50,245 nt of DNA from CALFCX01 sp041650595 (GCA_041650595.1 JBAZKW010000015.1:1-50245); one strand, 5' to 3'; shown: positions 41,029-49,408, counted from the stretch's first letter. Made by a program: numbers and translations. Notes: a model not told the origin generated them from the sequence alone.

Positions 41029-41802
41029 TCAAATCCTCCTGGTTTGTCCGCCGTCTACGACCAGACATGTGCCTGTAATAAAAGAGGCTCTCTCGGATGC
41101 AAGAAAAAGCACAGCGTCCGCGATCTCTTCGGGATTGCCAAATCTTTTCATAGAAACTTCTTTTTCAATAAGGTCTTTCATAACGGCCGGCTTTTCCGCT
41201 AATATTTCTTCCCATCGGCCGCCCGGAAATTTTATATTTCCCGGAGCCACGGCATTTACTCTTATATTGTATTCAGCCAGATCTGACGATAAGGATTTTA
41301 CATATGATAACAACGCCGCTTTAGCGGCGGCATACGGCGCCGGAGCGCCGATATTTTCTATCCCCGCGATCGATGCGGTAAAAACAATGCTACTTTTTTT
41401 GTTCTTCTGCATTATAGGAACAATTTGGCGTGCTGCTTCAACCGCACATAAAAGATTGATATCCAGCATCTTTTGCCATTCTTTCCTATCGGCCGCAAGG
41501 ACCGGTTTTGATCTGCCGTTGCCTATGTTCCCGATAAAGACATCGATCGTCTTCCATTTACCGGTTACCGTTTCCAAGCATTTATGTATCTCAACGCTGT
41601 CGGTAAGATCCCCGGAATACTGCATTGTTTTCCCGGGAAAGTCTTTTAAGAACTCCTCTGCCGTCCGGTCAAAATCAGCGTCTTTAAGGCCTGTAATTAC
41701 CACTTTTGCACCTTCTGTTGCAAAGCCTTTAGCTATAGCCTTCCCGATGCCGCAGCTTGAACCGGATACCAATACAACTTTATCGTTAAGATTTAGGTCC
41801 AT
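41029..41802 (-). CDS. Short-chain dehydrogenase/reductase
   Basis: A second classical SDR, 257 residues: VSGSSCGIGKAIAKGFA, GNIGNG in place of the usual NNAG, FTASIAGIENIG with the catalytic Ser, PYAAAKAALLSYVK with Tyr and Lys, and ITGTCLVVDGGQT. Sequence similarity to the neighbouring SDR is modest, so it is not a recent duplicate. AGGAGC precedes the ATG at 41802, and the start overlaps the TIM-barrel gene by 10 bases. Presumably it oxidises or reduces a hydroxyl of the same sugar intermediate. Confidence 0.87.
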   Translation of the reverse strand: MDLNLNDKVVLVSGSSCGIGKAIAKGFATEGAKVVITGLKDADFDRTAEEFLKDFPGKTMQYSGDLTDSVEIHKCLETVTGKWKTIDVFIGNIGNGRSKPVLAADRKEWQKMLDINLLCAVEAARQIVPIMQKNKKSSIVFTASIAGIENIGAPAPYAAAKAALLSYVKSLSSDLAEYNIRVNAVAPGNIKFPGGRWEEILAEKPAVMKDLIEKEVSMKRFGNPEEIADAVLFLASERASFITGTCLVVDGGQTRRI

Positions 41803-42650
41803 TTTATTTGCTCCTGTTTTAGGTGTTTTTCTATAAAGGCCATATTGTTCTTTACCGTTTCTATTTCATCGCTGCCTCTGGCTGTTTGAAAAATATAACT
41901 TCCTTTATATCCTACCTTGCGGGTCATGTCGAAAAACTTGTCAAAGTGTGCGGATCCCGTCCCCAGGGGAACGGTTCCGCCCTTAAGCAAGCGGTCCTTT
42001 ATATGTATATTATTGATCAAAGTCCCGTATTGGTTAAATTCCTCCTCGACATCATAGCCTGATGAAGCGCTGTTGCCGACATCATAATTGGCTTTTATAA
42101 GAGGATGGGAAAAAGCCTGTAACAACTCTTTAAAGTCTTTGGGGGAAAGATCAGTCTCCAGTCCGATCTGGATATTGAACCGTTCGGCAAAATCCAAACA
42201 CTTGCTCAATTCTCCGATCAACAGGTCCCTGTCCGGACCGGTCTTTATTGACGAATTATCCACCAAAGGGATCTCTATGCCCTTGGCATTGATCTTGCTT
42301 GCCTGATAGATAAGATGATTAAGCATCTTAACATTGGAGAGGTTTGCCGGTCTTGAATTATGAAAAAACGGCTTTTCCATAAAATAATCCGCGCAGATAA
42401 AGTTGACTTTAACCCCGGTATCGTCGATCAGCCTTTTTATTTTATCGACACCGCTGCTGCCGAATATCGGGTTCAACGGATAATCCTCATGATCAAAAAT
42501 GAATTCTATCTCACTCAGGCCGAGCGATGCGGCAATAGCAAATTCATTTTCCCATGTCTTCCACGGAAAAAACTGGATCTTCCCGTTCAAAGAAGGCGAC
42601 AAGCGCCCCTGCATTATTCCTACGGGGTTCTTACTGCCGTTTTTATTCAT
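41793..42650 (-). CDS. Sugar phosphate isomerase/epimerase, TIM-barrel (AP endonuclease 2-like)
   Basis: A 285-residue xylose-isomerase-like TIM barrel. Visible family marks are GIMQGRLSP at the N-terminus, EIEFIFDHED, GIEIPLVDN, IGLETDLSP (metal-binding Glu), NYDVGNSASSG (Asp/Asn metal region) and NNIHIKDRLL (His). These place it with metal-dependent sugar epimerases, isomerases or inosose dehydratases. In this cluster it may epimerise a sugar, or a keto sugar acid, before PEP condensation by the NeuB-like protein. This assignment of role is inferred. Overlaps its neighbours by 8 and 10 bases. Confidence 0.82.
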   Translation of the reverse strand: MNKNGSKNPVGIMQGRLSPSLNGKIQFFPWKTWENEFAIAASLGLSEIEFIFDHEDYPLNPIFGSSGVDKIKRLIDDTGVKVNFICADYFMEKPFFHNSRPANLSNVKMLNHLIYQASKINAKGIEIPLVDNSSIKTGPDRDLLIGELSKCLDFAERFNIQIGLETDLSPKDFKELLQAFSHPLIKANYDVGNSASSGYDVEEEFNQYGTLINNIHIKDRLLKGGTVPLGTGSAHFDKFFDMTRKVGYKGSYIFQTARGSDEIETVKNNMAFIEKHLKQEQIKWT

Positions 42651-43242
42651 CCGTTTTCTTTTCCATGTTTTTTTCGACTATTTCACAAATGATATGTCCT
42701 ATCAATATATGCGCTTCCTGGATCCTGGGTGTTTGATCGGACGGTACACGGATACAATGATCGCAGGTCTTTGCGATCAAGCTTTCTTTATTGTTTCCCG
42801 TCAGACCTATGGTCAATATCCCCATTCGCTTGGCCGTCACTACCGCTTTATGGACATTTTTTGCCATTCCGCTGGTTGAGATGGCCAACAAGACGTCGCC
42901 TTCTTTTCCTTTGGCCTCGATCTGCCTTGAAAAAACCCGGTCGTAATCATAATCATTGCCGATCGCCGTAAGCGTAGAGGTGTTTACCGTTATTGCCTCC
43001 GCATATAGCGCTTTTCTTTCGATCAAAAACTTGCTGACCAGCTCTGTTTCCAGATGCTGCGCATCGGCCGCGCTCCCGCCATTGCCGCATAAAAGCAATT
43101 TGTTTCCGGTTTTTAGGGATTTAATTATTAAGCTTGCGGCTCCGCCTATCTCTCGGATCAGATCCGTATCTTCCATCAGAGCATTTATTACCCCGTCATG
43201 TTGTTTGAATTTTTCCAAAATAAAACGATCATTGTCAGACAT
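42643..43242 (-). CDS. SIS-domain isomerase, phosphoheptose isomerase (GmhA)-like
   Basis: A 199-residue SIS protein resembling GmhA, which converts sedoheptulose 7-phosphate to D-glycero-D-manno-heptose 7-phosphate. The segment LLCGNGGSAADAQHLETELV matches the GmhA active-site block, followed by NTSTLTAIGNDYDYDRVFSRQI and ISTSGMAKNV. ATG 43242 was chosen because AGGAG lies 7 bases upstream and the longer frame overlaps the methyltransferase more. Together with the HddA-like kinase at 34041 it suggests a heptose branch, though gmhB and hddC are not seen. Other ketose-aldose isomerisations are possible. Confidence 0.88.
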   Translation of the reverse strand: MSDNDRFILEKFKQHDGVINALMEDTDLIREIGGAASLIIKSLKTGNKLLLCGNGGSAADAQHLETELVSKFLIERKALYAEAITVNTSTLTAIGNDYDYDRVFSRQIEAKGKEGDVLLAISTSGMAKNVHKAVVTAKRMGILTIGLTGNNKESLIAKTCDHCIRVPSDQTPRIQEAHILIGHIICEIVEKNMEKKTDE

Positions 43243-44191
43243 CTTTTTTCTCCTTTTTTCCGACAAAAGCCAGATTTGACGACAGACCTAGGTCTGATAT
43301 AAGTTCCTTGTATTCTTTGTCAATCCTGTTTAAAAAACCATTCAGAGCACTCTTTTCTCTGCCTTTTACGGACTTCCTTAGAGGAAAATTCGGAGCAGAC
43401 AACCCCGGAAAGCAGCTTTCCTGTGGTCTGTCGTTTATGACCCAGTTAAAATGATTGATGATATTGTAGTCCTGAGTAAAATGATAACTTCCTGAAAAAC
43501 CCGCTTTTCGCATGAGTTTTTGGAGGCTCTTCTTTGTAAAATAAAGAGCGTGCGCCGCGTGAAAATAAAAACCGTGATGGAACGGCAGATCATAGGTCGA
43601 CACAAGTATGTCCCTAAGGTTCGGGACTTCCACAAAAAGCACGCCGTCATCTTTAAGATACTCTTTTACCTCAAGGAGAAATTTCAGCGGCTCTTTAACA
43701 TGCTCCAGCACCTGAAATGCACAGATGACATCAAAATATTTTTTCTTTAAAGGGGTGTCTTCAAGTTTTTTTGTATACACCTTACAACCGCATTTTTTTT
43801 GGGCAAAAGCCGCAGAGCTCACGTCAAAATCCATCCCAACGGCTTCTTTCACCTTATTCTTGACATTGTAGAGGAACATCCCCGCAGAACAGCCGATCTC
43901 GAGCAGCTTTTTATTCTTCCCGAGAAAAGGAGCTATCAGTCTCAATCTTTCATGCTGGAAGGGAGCATAATTATCAAACAGGTCCTTCGCATCGGAAGAA
44001 GCTTTTATTTTTGGCTTATATTCCCTGCGGTACTGCTTTGCGTAGTATTCCTTTATTTCATCTTCTGTCCTGGTATCGTTTAGGAAGCCCAGGCCGCAGT
44101 CCCCGCAGTAAAAAACATCGATATCCTCGCCTTTTCTCAGTTTATTTGTCAGGATGTTTTCCGTGTTCTTTTTACATAAAGGACACTTCAT
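43235..44191 (-). CDS. SAM-dependent methyltransferase with N-terminal zinc ribbon
   Basis: A 318-residue protein with an N-terminal zinc ribbon (CPLC near residue 3, CGDC near residue 29) and a class I methyltransferase domain (LLEIGCSAGMFLYNV near residue 97; FDVICAFQVLEHVKEP). This architecture is common in sugar C- or O-methyltransferases of polysaccharide and antibiotic clusters, such as the TylCIII-like group, which act on 4-keto sugars. A methyl branch or O-methyl cap is therefore possible. The ATG at 44191 overlaps the VOC gene stop by 4 bases. Confidence 0.82.
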   Translation of the reverse strand: MKCPLCKKNTENILTNKLRKGEDIDVFYCGDCGLGFLNDTRTEDEIKEYYAKQYRREYKPKIKASSDAKDLFDNYAPFQHERLRLIAPFLGKNKKLLEIGCSAGMFLYNVKNKVKEAVGMDFDVSSAAFAQKKCGCKVYTKKLEDTPLKKKYFDVICAFQVLEHVKEPLKFLLEVKEYLKDDGVLFVEVPNLRDILVSTYDLPFHHGFYFHAAHALYFTKKSLQKLMRKAGFSGSYHFTQDYNIINHFNWVINDRPQESCFPGLSAPNFPLRKSVKGREKSALNGFLNRIDKEYKELISDLGLSSNLAFVGKKEKKDV

Positions 44192-44637
44192 TTTTTTTCT
44201 CCGGAATCCGCAAGCCACTGGACCAGTTCAAGCATGGTGCCGTCCGGATCCTTTAAGAACACCACCTTTGCTTTTTTATCGCTCGACAGCTGCGGCTCAC
44301 AAATAAATTGTACGCCCTCTTTTTTGAGCCTTGTATAATCCTTTTCGATATCACCGGTGGAAAAAGCGGCATGAGTGCAGCCTATCCGGTTGAAAACATT
44401 CCCGTCGTCCTTAACGGCAGCAGGTGATTTGAAATGCAAAAGTTCAATAAGGTTCCCGTCATCGGCCGACAACTTGACGGTGGTCACGTCTATTCCGTTC
44501 ATTCCTGTGATCTTCTCAATAAAGTCCCCGGATTCATCCATAATCCTGCTCTCTTTAAAACCCAAAAGATCTCGGTAAAAATGAAGTGCCCTTTCCAGAT
44601 CGCTTACTACTATGCCTATGTGGCGTATCCCCTTCAC
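44188..44637 (-). CDS. VOC-family (glyoxalase/epimerase-fold) protein
   Basis: A 149-residue vicinal-oxygen-chelate protein: IRHIGIVVSDLERALHFYRDLLGF opens the first beta-alpha-beta repeat with a metal-binding His, LIELLHF gives a Glu, THAAFSTGDIEKDY starts the second repeat with His, and LKDPDGTMLELVQW ends with Glu. A metal-dependent isomerase, epimerase or lyase activity is expected. In a sugar cluster it may epimerise a keto sugar or act on a keto acid. Its stop and start codons overlap both neighbours by 4 bases. Confidence 0.83.
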   Translation of the reverse strand: MKGIRHIGIVVSDLERALHFYRDLLGFKESRIMDESGDFIEKITGMNGIDVTTVKLSADDGNLIELLHFKSPAAVKDDGNVFNRIGCTHAAFSTGDIEKDYTRLKKEGVQFICEPQLSSDKKAKVVFLKDPDGTMLELVQWLADSGEKK

Positions 44638-46037
44638 AGTATCTGTGCCTCCGCTATTGCCTCGTCAAAACATTCCTCAAGGACATCCAGCCCTTCTTTA
44701 AGAGCCGCATCCGGTATTGTAAGAGGAGGGCCTATTTTTATCGATTCTCTGCCGGTATGGACCAGGAGCAATCCTTTTTGCATGGCTTTTTCGCAGATCT
44801 TGTTGCCCAGCATGGCATCAGGATTTCCCGTTTTGGGGTCTTTTAGAAGTACCGCCGCTACAAGCCCTTCCCCGAATACATAGGATATTCTGTCCCCATA
44901 TTTCTTTTGGAGCCCCAATAACCGCCCCTTCAATATCTTTCCTTTTCTCTTTGCTTCTTTGACAAGTTTTTTGGAAGTTATTGACTCTATATTCGCAAGG
45001 GCCGCCGCGCAGCAGAGAGGATTGGCCGAATGAGTGCTGCTCATTGAACCGATATCCGGAAGGTCCATTATCTTTTTGCTCCCCAGGACTGCCGAAAGAG
45101 GCAGGGAGCCGCTTATTCCTTTGCCAAGGCATATCATATCCGGTTCAACTCCGTAGTGCTGGTAGACGAAAAGCTTCCCTGTCCTGCCCGCTCCGCCCTG
45201 TATTTCGTCAAATGCCACAATAGCGTTGTGCTTTTTTGCAAAAGAAACCAAAGCCTTTATATATTCTTTCGGATAAAATATTGCGCCCCACCCCAGATAC
45301 GATTCAATGATAAAACCGGCAATATTTTTAAAATCCAGGCCTTTTCTTGCCAAAGCATCAATATCCTGTTTAAAATGCCTCGCCCAATCATACTTTTTAC
45401 CAGGTTTGCCTCCTCTTTTTGTCCAGATATAGGGGAACGGCAGCTGCAAAATATTAGGGTCCTTGCGGCCAATCCAGGCGGAAGTTTTTGGGTTGCCTTT
45501 TAAAAGTTCGGCTGCCATGGTCCTTCCATGCATGCTTCCCTGAAAAGAAATAACAGTCATTTTATTGGAACTGACAGTTTGGCCATGCATCCTGATCAAT
45601 TTCAGGCAGCATTCGGTGGCCTCGGTGCCCGCAGACAGCAAAAAAGCTTTTTCAAACTGGCGCGGAGTAAACTCGATAAGTTTTTTCAGAAATTGAGCGC
45701 GTATCCTGCTTGCGAACGTATATGTATGAAGCAATCCCTGATCAAGCATGTTTTTTATCGCTTTTACAATGGACGGATTAGAATGTCCGCTGTTCGCCAC
45801 AAAGATCGTCGAAGTAAAATCGATCCAACAATTGCCGTACGGATCAAATACTTGAAAATCAAGCGCTCTGTCCCAGACCACCGGTATCTGTCCGTGCATT
45901 GATCTTGATTCGTATTTTTCGAGTTCGGCAAAAACATGAAGGCTCCCCGGAGCCGGCAATTTCGTCATGATTTTCCTGTACCTGGTGCGCACCTTTGGAA
46001 TATCGGCCGGTTTCATATTAAATTCCCATCCTGACAT
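44634..46037 (-). CDS. Class III PLP-dependent aminotransferase
   Basis: A 467-residue fold-type I aminotransferase of the ornithine/GABA/glutamate-semialdehyde group. Seen are LLSAGTEATECCLKLIR (phosphate cup), SFQGSMHGRT, FDEIQGGAGRTG with D277 facing the pyridine N, and K306 (CLGKGISGS), the Schiff-base Lys. Adjacent to neuA, neuB and several SDRs, it probably introduces an amino group at a terminal or keto carbon of the sugar acid; glutamate-semialdehyde-aminomutase-like members occur in comparable LPS clusters. AGGAGGGG precedes the ATG. It directly follows neuA. Confidence 0.87.
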   Translation of the reverse strand: MSGWEFNMKPADIPKVRTRYRKIMTKLPAPGSLHVFAELEKYESRSMHGQIPVVWDRALDFQVFDPYGNCWIDFTSTIFVANSGHSNPSIVKAIKNMLDQGLLHTYTFASRIRAQFLKKLIEFTPRQFEKAFLLSAGTEATECCLKLIRMHGQTVSSNKMTVISFQGSMHGRTMAAELLKGNPKTSAWIGRKDPNILQLPFPYIWTKRGGKPGKKYDWARHFKQDIDALARKGLDFKNIAGFIIESYLGWGAIFYPKEYIKALVSFAKKHNAIVAFDEIQGGAGRTGKLFVYQHYGVEPDMICLGKGISGSLPLSAVLGSKKIMDLPDIGSMSSTHSANPLCCAAALANIESITSKKLVKEAKRKGKILKGRLLGLQKKYGDRISYVFGEGLVAAVLLKDPKTGNPDAMLGNKICEKAMQKGLLLVHTGRESIKIGPPLTIPDAALKEGLDVLEECFDEAIAEAQIL

Positions 46038-46814
46038 TTATCCCCTCCTATAGTTCTTAGCAAGATATTCGATCAACGGACCTGCCGTTTTTCTCGCTTC
46101 AAATTCAAGATATTCGAAATCTTCGGGAGTATCTACTTCCTTGCATACAGGAGAAACAAACCCGATCATCTTACTGCCGTGCATCGTTCCGGTTTTGACG
46201 ACAAATTCCGATTTTAAAACATCGACATATCCGTCAGGGATGTACACATCCGGAAATGACTGTCTTGGTTTATTCAAATCATCGTTTGAATCCTGAGGCC
46301 GTATCCCCGTAAAATACCCGTCTTTATTTTTCAGGAACCATTTAAACGGCGACTCAGAAGCCGCATGTCCAGAGCGAAGCGATGTGGCTTCCTTATTTTG
46401 TTTTATCTGCCGTATTGCCTGGTCAATTATGTCCGGATCTCTGAACGGAGTCGTAGGCCTTAAATGGACCAGATAATCAGGGATGTTTTTTTCGTTTTTC
46501 TTAAACCAATCTATCGCATGCGTGACAAATTCAATGTCCCGGGACTTGTCCCCAGCAAAAAGAGAAGGCCGCAGGAACGGAACTTCGGCACCGTAAAGCC
46601 TGCTTATTTCCGCGATCTCTTCTGAATCCGTTGAAACAACAACTCTGCCGATCTCTTTTGATAATTTTGCCACAGTTATTGAATAAGCTATTAGAGGATA
46701 GCCTGCCAGAAGACGTATATTCTTTTTCGGCACTCCTTTTGAGCCGCCTCTTGCAGGGATTATCGCAATCGTTTGTGCCGGGCCGGTTTTATTTTCTTTT
46801 CCGGACATATTCAT
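46038..46814 (-). CDS. neuA: CMP-sugar synthetase (NeuA-like acylneuraminate cytidylyltransferase)
   Basis: A 258-residue nucleotidyltransferase that activates a 2-keto-3-deoxy sugar acid with CTP. It begins with the CTP-binding motif IIPARGGSKGVPKKNIRLLAGYPLIAYSI, and has STDSEEIAEI, HLRPTTPFRDP, SLRSGHAASESPFKW and YIPDGYVDVLK. The KKN and RPTTP blocks fit the NeuA/LegF/PseF group more than KdsB. The true substrate may not be sialic acid because no neuC or leg/pse genes are present. It directly follows neuB and precedes the class III aminotransferase. Confidence 0.87.
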   Translation of the reverse strand: MNMSGKENKTGPAQTIAIIPARGGSKGVPKKNIRLLAGYPLIAYSITVAKLSKEIGRVVVSTDSEEIAEISRLYGAEVPFLRPSLFAGDKSRDIEFVTHAIDWFKKNEKNIPDYLVHLRPTTPFRDPDIIDQAIRQIKQNKEATSLRSGHAASESPFKWFLKNKDGYFTGIRPQDSNDDLNKPRQSFPDVYIPDGYVDVLKSEFVVKTGTMHGSKMIGFVSPVCKEVDTPEDFEYLEFEARKTAGPLIEYLAKNYRRG

Positions 46815-47660
46815 TTAACCCTTCAACAAATCATTTACTGTCCTCAGTTTTTTCTTTATCTGTTCTTCTGACGCGGTAACGATCTTCTCTTTTTTTCCTA
46901 AAGCCTTCTCAACAGTGCGGACATAACCGACCAGCCTGTAAAAGCCCATTACTTCCACGGATGCCGCCTGGTCCGATCCGTACATTGCTCTGTCCAAAGT
47001 TATATGCCTTTCAAGAGATGATATTCCAAGCGACACTGCCCCGACCGATGTCGCAAGCCCCACTTCATGCCCGCTGTATCCGACATTGCATTTATATCTT
47101 TCTTTAAGCAGCGGGATTGTCAAAAGATTGGCATCTTCATCCTTCATCGGATATGTGCTGTTTGTATGCATCAATTCATAGCTGCACTTTTTACTCTTAA
47201 ATATTGCCGCGATCGCATCCACTTCTTCAAGAGTGCTCATGCCTGTAGAAATCAGAGTGTGCTTGCCTTCGTCGGCAACCATTTCAACCAGTTTTTTATT
47301 AGTCAGCATAGCTGACGCTATCTTGTTTATCTTGAGGTTGTATTTTTTCAGGAACTTTTGGCTCTCAATATCCCACGCGGAAGCGAACCATGTAATTCCC
47401 CGCTCCTTGCAATAACTGTCTATCTCGTCATATTCTTTTTCGCCAAATTCAAGCCCTTCCTTTTGCTGCCTCGTGGTCTTTCCCCAGGGGCTCTCCCTTA
47501 ATGTGTCCAGCACATCTTTTGTGTAAACAAGATCGATCGTCCTCTTTTGGAACTTTACCGCATCGCACCCGGCAAAAACGGCTCCGTCAATCAGCTTTTT
47601 GGCGATATTAATATCGCCGTTATGATTGATCCCAATTTCCGCGATTATGAATATTGACAT
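46815..47660 (-). CDS. neuB: NeuB-family ulosonic acid synthase lacking the SAF domain
   Basis: PEP-dependent aldol synthase with a TIM-barrel NeuB domain: AEIGINHNGDINIAKKLID, KFQKR, WFASAWDIES, ISTGMSTLEEVDAI, NVGYSGHEVGLATS and ERHITLDRAMYGSDQ. The protein is only 281 residues and ends soon after the barrel (EEQIKKKLRTVNDLL). The C-terminal antifreeze-like SAF domain of sialic, legionaminic and pseudaminic acid synthases (about 60 residues) is absent, with a clean stop and no frameshifted remainder. The HCxS segment reads HTNSTYP. It is probably a functional variant for a different aldose. GGAGGA lies about 10 bases before the ATG. Confidence 0.85.
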   Translation of the reverse strand: MSIFIIAEIGINHNGDINIAKKLIDGAVFAGCDAVKFQKRTIDLVYTKDVLDTLRESPWGKTTRQQKEGLEFGEKEYDEIDSYCKERGITWFASAWDIESQKFLKKYNLKINKIASAMLTNKKLVEMVADEGKHTLISTGMSTLEEVDAIAAIFKSKKCSYELMHTNSTYPMKDEDANLLTIPLLKERYKCNVGYSGHEVGLATSVGAVSLGISSLERHITLDRAMYGSDQAASVEVMGFYRLVGYVRTVEKALGKKEKIVTASEEQIKKKLRTVNDLLKG

Positions 47661-47682
47661 GCCCTAAATTCCTCCGTATTTG

Positions 47683-48171
47683 TTATATTAGCCCTAGAAC
47701 ATCCGCCATTTCCCTCAAAACACCACCTCCCCCTTTTGTTTTCATTATGATATCAGAGATCTTTTTTATCTTGTGGTGCGCATCCGAAGGGCATATCTTA
47801 TAGCCAACATTTTTCATGACCTCCAGATCATTGACATCATTCCCCACATAAAGTACTTTTTTTGGGTCGATATCGTTTTTGCTGCAATATTCCAGCAGGC
47901 TCGCTTTTTTATCATGACAATCGTTGATCACCGGCAATCCCAGTTTTTTTGCGCGCTGCCTAACCACCGGATTTGATTCGGTCGATAATATTATCTGCGG
48001 CACACCGTGTTTTTTTATAGCAGCAACAGCCAAACCGTCCGCCCTGTTTACGATAACAGCTTCATTCCCGTTTTGGTCTACAATAACTCTGTTGTCGGTC
48101 ATCACACCGTCAAAATCGTAAACCATGAGTTTTATATCGGTCAATTTGATCTTAATTGTTTTGTCTCCCAT
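47683..48171 (-). CDS. KdsC-like HAD phosphatase
   Basis: A 162-residue C0-type HAD hydrolase resembling 3-deoxy-manno-octulosonate 8-phosphate phosphatase: motif I YDFDGVMTDN with D19 and D21, motif II LSTES, and motif IV YVGNDVNDLEVM. It has no cap domain, as expected for tetrameric KdsC types. Adjacent to NeuB and NeuA homologues, it probably dephosphorylates the ulosonic acid phosphate before CMP activation, which would mean the NeuB substrate is a phosphorylated aldose. The start at 48171 overlaps the wzt end by 31 bases. Confidence 0.88.
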   Translation of the reverse strand: MGDKTIKIKLTDIKLMVYDFDGVMTDNRVIVDQNGNEAVIVNRADGLAVAAIKKHGVPQIILSTESNPVVRQRAKKLGLPVINDCHDKKASLLEYCSKNDIDPKKVLYVGNDVNDLEVMKNVGYKICPSDAHHKIKKISDIIMKTKGGGGVLREMADVLGLI

Positions 48172-49403
48172 TTCACCGGCAATGCGATTTTTCCGCCAAG
48201 CGGGCGTATCATATAAACCATATTGCTTTTTCCGTCGGATTGAACGTCCAGAAGAACACTTATGGGTTTATAAAAATTCCTGTCGCCGAAGACCCCGAAA
48301 TACATTACAAGCTCATAAGCCGCCGGAAGCAATAAATTAGCGGGTATCACCGCCGTTGATGTATAAGTGCCTTTATAGACCGTAGGATCCGTTTCGCTAC
48401 CGTTATGAAAACTTTCCATAAGCACCTTTCCGTCCATATCTTTCAGTTCAAAACTGACAAAGAGTTTTTTTCTTGTTTCAAGTACGTCATAATTGAACTT
48501 TATTTCAACCTCCCTGCTGGCCAGGGGCTGCAACGTGCTTTTGCCGGACTGTCTTATGTCGATATCCTTTAACCTGAAGGCCGGATCTGCAGGCAGTTGA
48601 TCGATCTTGTTTTTCAGCGTATCAACTCCCCTGTCCTTGGAATTCAGCGTCAAATAGCTGTCAATGACGCAGTCAGCGCCGCCGTCCATGATGATCCTGC
48701 CGTTTTCCAGCAATACCACTCTGCGGCAAAGCCTGCGTATGGCGTCCATATTATGGCTGATGAATATTACCGTCCTGGCATCCTGCTTTGAGACATCTTC
48801 CATTTTGCCCAGGCATTTCCTCTGGAATTGGACATCCCCGACCGCCAAAACTTCGTCAACCAGCAATATTTCCGGCTCCAAATGCGCCGCTACCGCAAAA
48901 GCTAGCCTGACATACATTCCGCTTGAATAACGTTTAACGGGCGTGTCAAGGAATTTTTCTATCTCCGCGAAAGCGGCGATATCATCGAACTTTTTCTTGA
49001 TCTCGGCCCTGGTCATCCCCAGTATTGCGCCGTTCATGAAGATGTTTTCCCTGCCGGTAAGCTCAGGATGAAAACCCGTGCCGACCTCAAGCAGGCTTGC
49101 GACCCTTCCCCTTATGCGTATTTCGCCCTCCGTCGGCTCGGTTATCTGGCTTATCAACTTGAGCAGAGTGCTCTTGCCCGCCCCGTTGCCGCCGATAACT
49201 CCGAGCGCCTGTCCCGGCTCGACATCAAAAGACACATCCCGCAGGGCCCAGAATTCCTGGTTCTTCTTTTTCTCCCGTCTTTTGAATATCCCGGAAACGC
49301 TGTTTGCCAGCACATCGCGAAAAGCCCTGTACTTTTCGCCGCCGCCCACTCCGAGCAGATATTTTTTTCCCAAACCGCGTATTGAAATGGCTTTTTCTTC
49401 CAT
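48141..49403 (-). CDS. wzt: Polysaccharide ABC transporter ATP-binding protein with C-terminal glycan-recognition domain
   Basis: The 420-residue nucleotide-binding subunit of the O-antigen exporter. The ABC domain has Walker A GGNGAGKST, the signature YSSGMYVRLAFA, Walker B EILLVDEVLAVGD and the H-loop ISHNMD. A C-terminal domain of about 150 residues (from roughly 270) has a beta-rich, Wzt_C-like character (KFNYDVLETRKKLFVSFELKD), which in Wzt O9a reads the terminal modification of the polymer. I chose ATG 49403, just after wzm, because the longer frame runs back into that gene. The methyltransferases or the CMP-linked sugar may produce the cap it reads. Confidence 0.93.
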   Translation of the reverse strand: MEEKAISIRGLGKKYLLGVGGGEKYRAFRDVLANSVSGIFKRREKKKNQEFWALRDVSFDVEPGQALGVIGGNGAGKSTLLKLISQITEPTEGEIRIRGRVASLLEVGTGFHPELTGRENIFMNGAILGMTRAEIKKKFDDIAAFAEIEKFLDTPVKRYSSGMYVRLAFAVAAHLEPEILLVDEVLAVGDVQFQRKCLGKMEDVSKQDARTVIFISHNMDAIRRLCRRVVLLENGRIIMDGGADCVIDSYLTLNSKDRGVDTLKNKIDQLPADPAFRLKDIDIRQSGKSTLQPLASREVEIKFNYDVLETRKKLFVSFELKDMDGKVLMESFHNGSETDPTVYKGTYTSTAVIPANLLLPAAYELVMYFGVFGDRNFYKPISVLLDVQSDGKSNMVYMIRPLGGKIALPVKWETKQLRSN

Positions 49404-49408
49404 GATTT

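Noticed and set aside
46360..46400. Imperfect inverted repeat in neuA (GAAGCCGCAT against ATGTGGCTTC)
   Set aside because: One mismatch, a long loop, and the encoded residues (SLRSGHAASESPFKW) align with ordinary NeuA sequence without an insertion, so it is probably chance, unlike the hisF, folC and thiL cases.
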